Source: Motilibacter aurantiacus | GTDB taxonomy: Bacteria > Actinomycetota > Actinomycetes > Motilibacterales > Motilibacteraceae | Assembly: GCF_011250645.1 (NCBI RefSeq) | Contig: NZ_JAANNO010000003.1 | Span: forward strand, 424,360 to 488,359 | DNA length: 64,000 bases | Direction of reading: 5' to 3' | The notes under the pieces: generated by a model | Told to the model about the DNA's origin: nothing | The model's database searches: none | The model's input: the letters and a program-made list of their open reading frames with translations, nothing else | In this document: positions 25,945 through 34,490 of the stretch, in pieces | Layout of the letters: every line of letters begins with the position of its first letter | How positions within the stretch are numbered: position 1 is the stretch's first letter | Made by a program: the position numbers and the translations under genes

Positions 25945-28167
25945 GTGACGAACGCTGGGGCCGAGCGGGCGGGCGGCTGCTGTGCCGGTACGCCCGGCGC
26001 GCGCAGCGAGTGCCTCGAGATCGAGGCGGAGGGCGGGGCGCTCGTCGTCCGCACCGGGCGTCACTTCGTGCAGCGCGAGGTCGTGTCCCGGGGGGCGACC
26101 GCCTTCGCCGACGACGCGGCGCTGGTCGCGGCCGAGCTGCTGGCCAACGCGGTGCAGCACGGCGCGCCGCCCGTCACGGTCTGCGTGGCCGGCAACGCCG
26201 AGCGGATCCGCATCGAGGTCCACGACGCCAGCGCCCGGACGCCGGTCCGCCCCGCGCCGAGCACGACCAACATGACCGGGCGCGGGCTCGCCCTCGTCGA
26301 GGCGGTGTCCGCCGGCTGGGGCGTCGACCGCGACGGGCGGGGCGGCAAGCTCGTGTGGGCCGAGCTCGAGGCCGGCCCGGGCCTCACGAACGACCTGTCC
26401 GTCGACGTCGACGGGCTGCTGGCCGCCTGGCACGACGAGGAGCCCTCCGCCGAGCAGCGTTACACCGTCGTGCTCGGCGACGTCCCCACCGACCTGCTGA
26501 TCGCGGCCAAGGCGCACATCGACAACCTGGTCCGGGAGCTCAGCCTCGCCCGCGACGCGTCCGAGGGTGGGGACGTCCCCGAGCACCTGGCCACGCTGAT
26601 CGAGACGGTGGTCGACGGCTTCGGCGACGCCCGGGACGCGATCAAGCGGCAGGCGCTCGCCGCCGCGCAGCGGGCCGAGCCGCGCACCCTGCTCACCCTG
26701 CACCTGCCGACGTCCGCGGCGGAGGCCGGCGAGGCCTACCTCGCGGCGCTCGACGAGGCCGACGCGTACTCCCGCGCCGCACGCCTGCTGACGCTGGAGA
26801 CGCCACCGGCGCACCGCCTCTTCCGCCAGTGGTACGTCGAGGCCGTCGTCCGGCAGCTGCGCGAGCTGGCGGCCGGGCGCCGCCCGGAGCCCGTCGTGCC
26901 GTTCGAGACCCGACTGCTGGAGGAGATGCAGCGGCTGGCCGCCCTGCAGCGCACCACCGAGCGCGCCGCCCGGCTTCAGCGGGTGACCGCGGCGCTCGCC
27001 CGGGCACGCACCCCGGAGGACGTCGCCGACGTGGTCGTGTCCGAGGGCGTCGCCGCCCTGGGCGCCTCCGGCGGCGGGCTCGTGCTGCCTGCGCCCGACG
27101 AGGAGCACCTGACCGTCCCCGGCGTCGTCGGCTACGGCGAGCAGCTGGTCGACGCGCTGCGCGAGGAGCGCCTCGACGCCCCGCTGCCGGCCGCCACCGC
27201 GCTGCGGACCGGGGAGGCCGTGTGGCTGGAGTCGCGCGACGAGCGCGACCGGCGCTTCCCCGCCCTGCGTGGCCTGGAGGCCGCGACCGTCTCCATGTGC
27301 GCGGTCCCGCTGACCGTCGGCGAGCGCACGCTCGGCGCGCTGCGCTTCAGCTTCCAGAGCCGGCGGCTGTTCGACGACGACGAGCGCAGCTTCGTGCTCG
27401 CGCTGGCCGCGCAGACGGCCCAGACGCTCCAGCGCACCGAGCTCTACGCGGCCGAGCGCGAGGCCGCGCTCGAGCTGCAGCGCGCGCTGCTGCCGGCCGG
27501 CGTCGACACCGTTCCCGGGTGGGACATCAGCGCCCACTACAGCCCGGCGGGCGGGCAGGCGGCCGGTGGCGACTTCTACGACGTGCTCCCCCTCCCCGAC
27601 GGCCGGGTCGTCGCCGTCGTGGGCGACGTCATGGGCCGCGGGGTGCAGGCCGCGGCGGCGATGGCCCAGACCCGCACGGTGGTCCGGGCGTACGCGATCG
27701 CCGACCCGGACCCCGCGGCCGTCCTCACGCGAGTCGACAGCTTCTTCGACAGCCTCGACGTCGCGCAGCTGGTCACCCTGCTCTACCTGCTGCTCGACCC
27801 GGCGCAGGGCACCGTGCAGATCGCGAGCGCCGGGCACCTCTGCCCGCTCCTCGTGCAGGAGACCGGCACGCAGGAGCTCGACGTGGACGGGGGCACGCCC
27901 TTCGGCGTCGTGGACGGCGACCGCCGCTCGGTCACCGTCGCCCTCGCCCCCGGCGAGTCGCTCGTCATGCTCACCGACGGCCTCGTCGAGCGCCGGGACG
28001 AGGACATCGACGTCGGCATGGCCCGCGTCGTCGGCGCGCTCGACGGGTCCGCCGGGTGCACGGCGTCGGCGCTGCTGCGGCGCGCCCTCGCGTCCGCGCA
28101 CACCGGCGGGGCGCACGAGGACGACGTCACCGTGCTGGTGCTGCGCCGGTGCGGCGCGGAGGGCTGA
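25945..28167 (+). CDS. SpoIIE-type PP2C phosphatase with N-terminal ATPase and GAF domains
   Basis: A 740-residue signalling protein with a domain order opposite to that of the phosphatase at 18236. The GHKL anti-sigma-kinase-like ATPase is N-terminal (about 40-143: AAELLANAVQHG, TGRGLALVEAVSAGWG). A helical region of about 170 residues without a recognised name follows (about 165-335), then GAF (about 340-500) and SpoIIE phosphatase (about 510-735: AAGGDFYDVLPLPDGRVVAVVGD, MLTDGLVERR). It should act in partner-switching control of a sigma factor. The start is GTG 25945. It is divergent from the SSS symporter; a functional link to it is possible but unproven. Confidence 0.9.
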   Translation: MTNAGAERAGGCCAGTPGARSECLEIEAEGGALVVRTGRHFVQREVVSRGATAFADDAALVAAELLANAVQHGAPPVTVCVAGNAERIRIEVHDASARTPVRPAPSTTNMTGRGLALVEAVSAGWGVDRDGRGGKLVWAELEAGPGLTNDLSVDVDGLLAAWHDEEPSAEQRYTVVLGDVPTDLLIAAKAHIDNLVRELSLARDASEGGDVPEHLATLIETVVDGFGDARDAIKRQALAAAQRAEPRTLLTLHLPTSAAEAGEAYLAALDEADAYSRAARLLTLETPPAHRLFRQWYVEAVVRQLRELAAGRRPEPVVPFETRLLEEMQRLAALQRTTERAARLQRVTAALARARTPEDVADVVVSEGVAALGASGGGLVLPAPDEEHLTVPGVVGYGEQLVDALREERLDAPLPAATALRTGEAVWLESRDERDRRFPALRGLEAATVSMCAVPLTVGERTLGALRFSFQSRRLFDDDERSFVLALAAQTAQTLQRTELYAAEREAALELQRALLPAGVDTVPGWDISAHYSPAGGQAAGGDFYDVLPLPDGRVVAVVGDVMGRGVQAAAAMAQTRTVVRAYAIADPDPAAVLTRVDSFFDSLDVAQLVTLLYLLLDPAQGTVQIASAGHLCPLLVQETGTQELDVDGGTPFGVVDGDRRSVTVALAPGESLVMLTDGLVERRDEDIDVGMARVVGALDGSAGCTASALLRRALASAHTGGAHEDDVTVLVLRRCGAEG

Positions 28168-28654
28168 CGGGGACTGGCAGCCCGGAAGCGGGTCCTGGCG
28201 GGGCGTGCCTAGCTGCTGGGCACGGTCGCGCCGCTCGCAGGCTGCGGCAGCGGCGCGCCGCTCGTGGAGCTCGCGGCAACCCCGCCCTTTGCCGCTGACC
28301 AGGCACGTCCGGTGACTCATCCCATCCTGGGCCGGGCTGTTGTAGCCGTCGGGTCGGGGCCGTCCGGAGGCACGGCAGGGCTGGGGTTGGAGTTCGAGGA
28401 CCGCTGCGGGTTGCTGGACAGGGCGACCGCACGCACCCGGACTCCGAGGTCACGGCCTGCTACCAGAGTCTCCTGCGACCACTGGCATGCGACCTGTTCC
28501 AGGATCAGCTCGATGCCGCCACCACTCATCGTCACTGCCGCCGGGAGCCGTCCCTGTGGACAACTGACCACCGTGCACGATCAGCGCAGTCGGCGAGGCG
28601 TGTCGTGCCCGCGAGGCGGACGTGCCCGCGAGGCAGGCGTCCGCCCACCCGCCG
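28168..28654. other. Gene-free interval, 487 bp
   Basis: It lies between the converging ends of the SpoIIE phosphatase gene and the acetate-type symporter gene. Short open frames exist on both strands, but none has a ribosome site, consistent third-position G/C bias or a recognisable product. No strong hairpin, tRNA or repeat was found. Confidence 0.6.
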
Positions 28655-30325
28655 TCAGTGCGACGCCGCGCCCTCCGCCCCGTGCCCGGTCAGCGAGCGC
28701 ACCTCGAGCTCGGCGTACTTCACGTCGTCGCGCTCCTTGGAGAGCACGGTGCCGAGCCACCCGCACAGGAACCCGATCGGGATCGACACGATCCCGGGGT
28801 TGTCGAGCGGGAACCAGGAGAAGTCCGTGTCCTTGAAGAGCGAGGTCTCCTTGCCGGACACGACCGGGCTGAAGATCACCAGGGTCACGGCCGAGACGAG
28901 CCCGCCGTAGATCGACCAGACGGCGCCGGAGGTGTTGAAGCGGCTCCAGAACAGGCTGTAGAGGATCGCCGGCAGGTTGCCCGACGCCGCGACGGCGAAC
29001 GCCAGCGCGACGAGGAAGGCCACGTTGAGGTTCTGCGCGAAGATGCTGAGCACGATCGCGACGGCGCCGATGACGAACGCCGACACCCGGGCGACGCGCA
29101 CCTCCTGGCCCTCGCCGGCCTGGCCGTCCTTGAGGACGCTGGCGTAGATGTCGTGGGCGAAGGACGACGACGAGGCGAGGGTGAGCCCCGCGACGACCGC
29201 CAGGATCGTGGCGAACGCGACCGCGGCGATGACGGCCAGCAGCACCGTGCCGCCGGTGTCGCCGAAGAAGTGGTCCCCCACCGAGCGCGCGAGCTGTGGG
29301 GCGGCGGTGTTGCCGCCCGGGTTCTGCTCGGCGATCGCGGAGCTCCCGACGAAGGCGGCGGCGCCGAAGCCCAGGGCGATGGTCATCAGGTAGAAGACCC
29401 CGATGATGCCGATGGCCCAGTTGACCGAGCGGCGGGCGTCGCGGGCGGTCGGGACGGTGTAGAAGCGGATCAGGATGTGCGGCAGGCCCGCGGTGCCGAG
29501 CACGAGGGCGAGCCCCAGGCTCAGCAGGTCGAGCTTGCCGGTGAGGCCGCTCGCCTCGGTGGCGTAGCGCAGCCCCGGCTCCAGGAAGGCCTCGCCCTTG
29601 CCGCTGCGCTCGGCGGCCCGGTCCAGCAGCTCGTTGACGCTGAACCCGACCCACGCGAGGACGAGGATGGTGATGAGCGTGGTGCCGGTCATCAGCAGGA
29701 CGGCCTTGACGATCTGCACCCACGTCGTGCCCTTCATGCCGCCGACCGTGACGTAGAAGATCATCAGCAGGCCGACGACCACGATGGTGAGTGCCTTGGC
29801 GGCGTCGTTGTCGGCGGAGATGCCGAGCAGCAGCGCGACGAGCGCACCGGCGCCGACCATCTGCGCGAGCAGGTAGAAGATCGAGACCACGATGGTCGAC
29901 ACGCTCGCTGCGACGCGCACCGGCCGCTGCCGCATCCGGAACGCGACGACGTCGGCCATGGTGTATCTGCCGGAGTTGCGCAACAGCTCGGCCACGAGCA
30001 GCAGCGCGACCAGCCAGGCGACAAGGAAGCCGATGGAGTAGAGGAAGCCGTCGTAGCCGAAGAGCGCGATGATCCCGGCGATGCCGAGGAACGACGCGGC
30101 CGACATGTAGTCCCCGCCGATGGCCAGCCCGTTCTGCACCGGGGAGAACGAACGGCCGCCGGCGTAGAAGTCCGCTGCCGTCTTGGTCTGCCTGCTCGCT
30201 CGCAGCGTGATGTAGAGCGTGAGCGCCACGAACGCGAGGAAGAGCGCGACCGTGAGCCCGCGCTGCCCGCCGGTCACGTCGCTCGCGGCCGCGGCCAGGG
30301 GCTGCGCCTGCACGTCGCTCATCAT
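28655..30325 (-). CDS. ActP-like cation:acetate (monocarboxylate) symporter
   Basis: A 556-residue SSS transporter of the ActP branch. The signatures are TKTAADFYAGGRSFSPVQNGLAIGGDYMSAASFLG-type sequence near residues 45-80, GRYTMADVVAFRMR, GTAGLPHILIRFYTV and AGLTLASSSSFAHDIYA. It should take up acetate or other short monocarboxylates with Na+ or H+. The start at 30325 (ATGATG) overlaps the TGA of the DUF485 gene, the usual partner upstream of actP. The frame is open much further upstream but only because it runs through the DUF485 gene. Confidence 0.93.
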   Translation of the reverse strand: MMSDVQAQPLAAAASDVTGGQRGLTVALFLAFVALTLYITLRASRQTKTAADFYAGGRSFSPVQNGLAIGGDYMSAASFLGIAGIIALFGYDGFLYSIGFLVAWLVALLLVAELLRNSGRYTMADVVAFRMRQRPVRVAASVSTIVVSIFYLLAQMVGAGALVALLLGISADNDAAKALTIVVVGLLMIFYVTVGGMKGTTWVQIVKAVLLMTGTTLITILVLAWVGFSVNELLDRAAERSGKGEAFLEPGLRYATEASGLTGKLDLLSLGLALVLGTAGLPHILIRFYTVPTARDARRSVNWAIGIIGVFYLMTIALGFGAAAFVGSSAIAEQNPGGNTAAPQLARSVGDHFFGDTGGTVLLAVIAAVAFATILAVVAGLTLASSSSFAHDIYASVLKDGQAGEGQEVRVARVSAFVIGAVAIVLSIFAQNLNVAFLVALAFAVAASGNLPAILYSLFWSRFNTSGAVWSIYGGLVSAVTLVIFSPVVSGKETSLFKDTDFSWFPLDNPGIVSIPIGFLCGWLGTVLSKERDDVKYAELEVRSLTGHGAEGAASH

Positions 30326-30705
30326 GCCTCCCCCCGTCCGGTACGCCGCGCGTCCGCGTCGCGCGCGACCCGGTCCGCGAGCGGGTCGAGCGTGCTGCGT
30401 GCGTGCCTGGCGTACAGCCAGGCGATGAGGAAGGTGGAGACGAACTGCAGCAGGCCGAAGACGAACGCCACGTTGACGACGCCGACCAGCTTGCTCCCCA
30501 TGAAGTCGCGGGCCCACGCCGAGCAGACGACGTAGAGCAGGTACCACGCCAGGAAGGCCGCGGTCATGGGGAACACGAAGCGGCGGAAGCGCGCGCGCAG
30601 CTCGCGGAAGTCCGGGCTGTCGCGCAGCGCCGCGTAGTGCTCGGCGGAGCCCGGCGGCCGGCCCTGCGGCCCGAATGCCTGCCCGCGCGTCGTCGACCTG
30701 GCCAT
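30322..30705 (-). CDS. DUF485 domain membrane protein, partner of the acetate symporter
   Basis: A 127-residue protein with two membrane helices (about 43-62, FVFPMTAAFLAWYLLYVVC; about 77-98, VAFVFGLLQFVSTFLIAWLYA) and the DUF485 motif FRELRARFRRFVFP. The family is regularly found immediately upstream of actP-type genes; its role is probably assembly or regulation of the transporter. Stop and start overlap by 4 nt with the symporter (30322-30325), so expression is coupled. The C-terminal tail is basic. Confidence 0.92.
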   Translation of the reverse strand: MARSTTRGQAFGPQGRPPGSAEHYAALRDSPDFRELRARFRRFVFPMTAAFLAWYLLYVVCSAWARDFMGSKLVGVVNVAFVFGLLQFVSTFLIAWLYARHARSTLDPLADRVARDADARRTGRGEA

Positions 30706-30833
30706 GCGCTGCCTTCTTCCTCGAGGGAGAACGCTGCCTCTGCCGAGGCCAAGCAGGATAGGACGATCAGCGCGGGGGCGGTAGCCCGTGCCGCTACGAC
30801 CGGGAGGACAACCCCCGAAGTGCGCCGCCCGGG

Positions 30834-31001
30834 TCAGGCGAGGGTGTTGTCGGCCACCTCGGGCGCCCCGGGCACGACCGGCTGTACGCCGGGGGTGCCC
30901 GCATGGCCCTGCCCGGCGTCCGCGACGGCCTCCTCGGGCCGCGGCGGCACCGACGAGTCCTCCTCCAGCTCCTCGAGCTCGTGGTCAGGCTGCTCGCTCA
31001 T
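30834..31001 (-). CDS. Small acidic protein, unknown function
   Basis: A 55-residue frame from ATG 31001, with a strong ribosome site (GGGAGGGG) 2-3 nt upstream. The N-terminal half is very acidic (HELEELEEDSS), the rest rich in Pro, Gly and Ala; it has no membrane helix and is probably disordered. It lies between DUF485 and pxpC on the same strand, about 130 nt from the former and 93 nt from the latter. Coding is likely because of the ribosome site, but no homologue comes to mind. Confidence 0.5.
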   Translation of the reverse strand: MSEQPDHELEELEEDSSVPPRPEEAVADAGQGHAGTPGVQPVVPGAPEVADNTLA

Positions 31002-31094
31002 GGCCCCTCCCTCGTTCTCCGGTCGCCCGGGTGACGCCGGGCGTGCCAACCCCTCCTCGGTGCCCGCTGCAGGATCCCGCGGAACCGAAGCGGC

Positions 31095-31973
31095 TCACCG
31101 GAATCGTGCGTCGGCTCTTCCGGCTGGCAGGCGGAAGCGCGTCCTGTCCCCGGGCCGGCACTGCGCGAGCCGGTCGACGTCCGGTGGGGCGAGGACCCCG
31201 ATGACCGGGTAGCCACCGGTGACGGGGTGGTCGGCCAGGAAGACCAGCGGCTCACCGCTCGCGGGGACCTGGACGGCGCCGCGGACCAGCCCCTCGGGCG
31301 GCAGCTCGTCCAGGACGCGCCGGGCGAGCACCGGGCCGCGCAGGCGGGCCCCCACCCGGTTGCTGTCAGGCGACACCTCGTACTCGGCCGTGGTGAGGAC
31401 GCGCAGGGCGTCCGGCTCGAACCAGTCGGCGCGCGGGCCGGGGGTGAGGGCCAGCGCACCCGCCGGCCCGAGGTGAGGCTGGACGGCGAGGTCCACGTCC
31501 CACGCCGGCGTGCCACCGCCCGGCCCGACCGGCAGCAGGTCGCCGGGCCCGGGGCGGGCGGGCCCGATCCCGGACAGGGTGTCGGTCGAGCGCGAGCCCA
31601 GGACGGCGGGGACGTCGAAGCCGCCGGCGACCGAGACGTACGTCCGCAGCCCGGCGGTGGGCCGCCCCACCCGGAGCGACTGCCCCGGCTCGAGCAGCAG
31701 TGGGCGCAGCATCGGCACCGGGGCGTCGTCGGCCAGCACCGGGGCGGGTGCGCCGGTGACGGCGACGACGTGGCGCCGGTCGGCGCGCAGGGTCAACGCG
31801 CCCAGGGTCAGCTCGAGCGCCGCCGTGTGACCGGCGTTCCCGACCAGCCGCGCGCCGAGCAGGTGGCTCGCCCGATCGGCGGCGCCGGACGGGGACACCC
31901 CCCACCGCCCGTACCCCACGCGCCCGCGGTCCTGCAGGGTGACGAGCCCGTCGGCCCGCACGACCTCGATCAC
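31095..31973 (-). CDS. pxpC: 5-oxoprolinase subunit C (biotin-dependent carboxylase-type)
   Basis: A 292-residue PxpC (formerly YbgK-like, allophanate-hydrolase subunit 2 fold). It starts IEVVRADGLVTLQDRGRVGYGRWGVSPSG-like and contains AGGFDVPAVLGSRSTDTLSG and FLADHPVTGGYPVIG, all family hallmarks. Together with PxpA and PxpB it hydrolyses 5-oxoproline (pyroglutamate) to glutamate using ATP. GTG at 31973 follows pxpB after 13 nt. Gene order pxpA-pxpB-pxpC is conserved. Confidence 0.92.
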   Translation of the reverse strand: MIEVVRADGLVTLQDRGRVGYGRWGVSPSGAADRASHLLGARLVGNAGHTAALELTLGALTLRADRRHVVAVTGAPAPVLADDAPVPMLRPLLLEPGQSLRVGRPTAGLRTYVSVAGGFDVPAVLGSRSTDTLSGIGPARPGPGDLLPVGPGGGTPAWDVDLAVQPHLGPAGALALTPGPRADWFEPDALRVLTTAEYEVSPDSNRVGARLRGPVLARRVLDELPPEGLVRGAVQVPASGEPLVFLADHPVTGGYPVIGVLAPPDVDRLAQCRPGDRTRFRLPAGRADARFR

Positions 31974-31986
31974 CGGGAGGCCCCGG

Positions 31987-32601
31987 TCACCCGGTGGCCA
32001 TGAAGCGCACGGCGTCGCCGGGCTGCACGAGCCCCGGCGGGCGGCGCGTCAGGTCCCACATGAGGGTGGGCGACGTGCCGAGCAGGTGCCAGCCGCCGGG
32101 CGACGGGCCGGGGTAGACGGCGGAGTACTCCCCCGCGATCGCGACCGCCCCCCCAGGCACGCGGGTCCGCGGGGTGGGGCGGCGCGGCAGGTGCAGTTGC
32201 TCGGGAAGGCCGCGCAGGTAGGCGAAGCCCGGGGCGAAGCCGCAGAACGCGGCGCGGAACTCCGTGGCGGAGTGGAGCCGTACGACGTCCTCGACCGTCA
32301 GCCCCGCGGCGGCCGCCACCTCGGCGAGGTCCTCCCCGTCGTACGCCACCGGGATCTCGACCGTGCGACCGGGCGCGGCGCCCGCGGCCCGCGGCGGGGT
32401 CGACCAGGCCCAGGCCGCCACCGCCTCGGCGGTGGTCAGCGTGGGGTCGAAGGTGACGAGGACCGTGCGCTGCGCCGGGACGAGGTCCGTGACGCCGGGC
32501 GGCACCGAGCTCGCGAGGGCAAAGTACGCCCCCAGCACGTCGTCGTCGTGGGCCAGCTCCACGAGCAGGCCCGTCTCGCCGCAAGGACGGAGGCCGGGCA
32601 C
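31987..32601 (-). CDS. pxpB: 5-oxoprolinase subunit B
   Basis: A 204-residue PxpB (KipI/allophanate-hydrolase subunit 1 fold). Conserved pieces are GETGLLVEL, VDVVR-type VEDVVRLHSATEF, FCGFAPGFAYLRGLP, TPRTRVPGGAVAIAGEYSAVYPGPSPGGWHLLG. The GTG start at 32601 lies 5 nt after the pxpA stop and is preceded by GCAGG within the pxpA end, so translation is probably coupled. It forms the ATP-dependent part of 5-oxoprolinase together with PxpC. Confidence 0.92.
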   Translation of the reverse strand: MPGLRPCGETGLLVELAHDDDVLGAYFALASSVPPGVTDLVPAQRTVLVTFDPTLTTAEAVAAWAWSTPPRAAGAAPGRTVEIPVAYDGEDLAEVAAAAGLTVEDVVRLHSATEFRAAFCGFAPGFAYLRGLPEQLHLPRRPTPRTRVPGGAVAIAGEYSAVYPGPSPGGWHLLGTSPTLMWDLTRRPPGLVQPGDAVRFMATG

Positions 32602-32606
32602 CTGCG

Positions 32607-33368
32607 TCAGCCTGCCCGCGGCAGGAACGGGCGAACCTCGACTCCTGCATCGGCGAGCGCTTGTCGGGCCTCGCGCGCGACGCCGGCCGCGCCGGGCGTG
32701 TCGCTGTGCACGCACAGGGTCGCGACCCTCGTCATCCCGTCGGGGCCCCGGTGACCGGCGGTCGCCAGACCCACCGTCTGCCGCCGGATCTCCGCGGCGT
32801 CGGTCAGGACCGCGCCCGGCTCGGACCGCGGCGCCAGCCCGCCGTCGGCGGTGTAGCGCCGGTCGACGAAGCCCTCGACCGCGACGGCGAGCCCGGCGTC
32901 GGCGGCGGCCGCGCCGAGCAGCGAGCCGGGCGGGGCGACGACGGCCAGCTCCGACGAGAACCCGAGGACGCCCTGCAGCACGCCGGCCGCGTAGTCCTGA
33001 CGCCGCGCCGCCGCGTGGTAGAGCGCCCCGTGCGGCTTGACGTACTCGACGCGGGACCCGGCGGCGCGGGCGAACGCGTCCAGCGCGCCGATCTGGAAGA
33101 GCACCGCGTCGGCGAGCTCGATCTCGGTCATCTCCAGGTGCCGCCGCCCGAAGCCCTGCAGATCGGGGAACCCGACCTGGGCGCCGATGACGACGCGGCG
33201 CTCGGCCGCGCGCTCGCAGGTCCTGCGCATCCACGAGGGGTCGCCGGCGTGGAAGCCGCAGGCCACGTTGGCGCTGGTGACCACCTCGAGCAGCTCGTCG
33301 TCGGCGCCGAGCTCCCACGCCCCGAAGCCCTCACCGACGTCGCAGTTCAGGTCGACCTGCACGCGCAC
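32607..33368 (-). CDS. pxpA: 5-oxoprolinase subunit A (LamB/YcsF family)
   Basis: A 253-residue LamB/YcsF protein. Signature elements are VDLNCDVGEGFGAW at the N-terminus, SANVACGFHAGDPSWM, GAQVGFPDLQGFGRR, VKPHGALYH and LCVHSDTPGA near the C-terminus. It is the first gene of the pxpABC operon. GTG at 33368 is used; a second GTG two codons later is equally close to the conserved beginning. No regulator is adjacent. The upstream radical-SAM gene ends 61 nt away on the same strand. Confidence 0.93.
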   Translation of the reverse strand: MRVQVDLNCDVGEGFGAWELGADDELLEVVTSANVACGFHAGDPSWMRRTCERAAERRVVIGAQVGFPDLQGFGRRHLEMTEIELADAVLFQIGALDAFARAAGSRVEYVKPHGALYHAAARRQDYAAGVLQGVLGFSSELAVVAPPGSLLGAAAADAGLAVAVEGFVDRRYTADGGLAPRSEPGAVLTDAAEIRRQTVGLATAGHRGPDGMTRVATLCVHSDTPGAAGVAREARQALADAGVEVRPFLPRAG

Positions 33369-33429
33369 CTCCTCGCCGCTCCCGGCGCACCGTTGCAGAT
33401 GGCCGGGACGTCCTGCAAGCAGGGCCCGG

Positions 33430-34488
33430 TCAGAACGCGTAGCGCACCCGGCAGTAGGGCAGCTTCTCGGCGATCAGCCCGGTGAGCGCGGCGACGTGGC
33501 GGCCCTTCTGGCCGGTGCGGTAGCGCACGTTCCACCCGCCGCTCTCCGAGCGCTTGGGCTCCTGCAGGTCCGGCCGCCACAGCACCTGCTCGGCCTTCGG
33601 GTGCCAGCCCAGGTTGACCTCGTGCAGCGCCTGGTTGTGCGTGAGCAGGATGACCTCGCAGGCGAGCTGCGCCTTGGCCTTGGCGCCGATGCCCGCGTCC
33701 ACCTGCTCCAGCAGCTCCGCCCAGTCCTCCAGCCAGCCGTCGTGGACGATGACGGGGCTGAAGTTCAGGTGCACCTCGTAGCCCGCCTCGACGAAGTCGT
33801 CGATCGCCGCGATGCGCTGGGCCACCCGGGTCGTGCGGATGTCGACCAGTCGGGAGACCCTGTCGGGCATCAGCGAGAAGCGAACCCGCGTTCTGCCCTG
33901 CGGGTCCCAGTCGAGCAGGTCGCGGTTGACGTGCTTGGTGGCGAACGACGCCTTCGCGGTGGGCAGGAGGCGGAACAGCTCGACCAGGTCGCGCACGTTG
34001 TCGCTGACCGTGGCGTCGACGGAGCAGTCGCTGTTCTCGCCTATGTCGTAGACCCAGGCGGCGGGGTCGCACTGGTTCGGCTCGGGCTTGGCGCCCTGCC
34101 GCTTCACGTGCCGCGCGAGGTAGCCCGAGATCTTGTCGATGTTGGCGAAGACGGTGATCGGGTTGCTGTAGCCCTTGCGCCGGGGCACGTAGCAGTAGGC
34201 GCAGGCCATCGCGCAGCCGTTGGCCGTCGAGGGGGCGATGAAGTCCGCGGACCGTCCGTTCGGCCGGGCCGCCAGGGATTTCTTGACCCCCAGCACGAGC
34301 GCCTCGGTCTTGATGCGCACCCAGCGCTCGACGTTCGACTCGTCGCCGTGCAGCTCGGGGATGTTCCAGTGCGAGTCGACCTCGACCCGGGTCGCGTCGG
34401 GCCAGCGGGCGAGGATCTCCTGCCCGCGGGGCAGCTCGGCGGCGGCGGGCTCGAGGTAGATCCGGCGTACGTCCAGCAGCGCAGTCAT
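33430..34488 (-). CDS. Spore photoproduct lyase family radical-SAM protein
   Basis: A 352-residue radical-SAM protein. The cluster motif is CAMACAYCYV (C-x3-C-x2-C, about residues 92-99), followed by PRRKGYSNPITVFANID, typical of the spore photoproduct lyase family found in many actinobacteria; further conserved parts are FATKHVNRDLL and RVRFSLMPDRVS. The true lyase repairs the UV product 5-thyminyl-5,6-dihydrothymine in spore DNA, but family members outside spore formers have unproven targets. ATG at 34488 follows the stop of a related gene by 2 nt, so the two are translated together. Confidence 0.85.
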   Translation of the reverse strand: MTALLDVRRIYLEPAAAELPRGQEILARWPDATRVEVDSHWNIPELHGDESNVERWVRIKTEALVLGVKKSLAARPNGRSADFIAPSTANGCAMACAYCYVPRRKGYSNPITVFANIDKISGYLARHVKRQGAKPEPNQCDPAAWVYDIGENSDCSVDATVSDNVRDLVELFRLLPTAKASFATKHVNRDLLDWDPQGRTRVRFSLMPDRVSRLVDIRTTRVAQRIAAIDDFVEAGYEVHLNFSPVIVHDGWLEDWAELLEQVDAGIGAKAKAQLACEVILLTHNQALHEVNLGWHPKAEQVLWRPDLQEPKRSESGGWNVRYRTGQKGRHVAALTGLIAEKLPYCRVRYAF

Positions 34489-34490
34489 GG

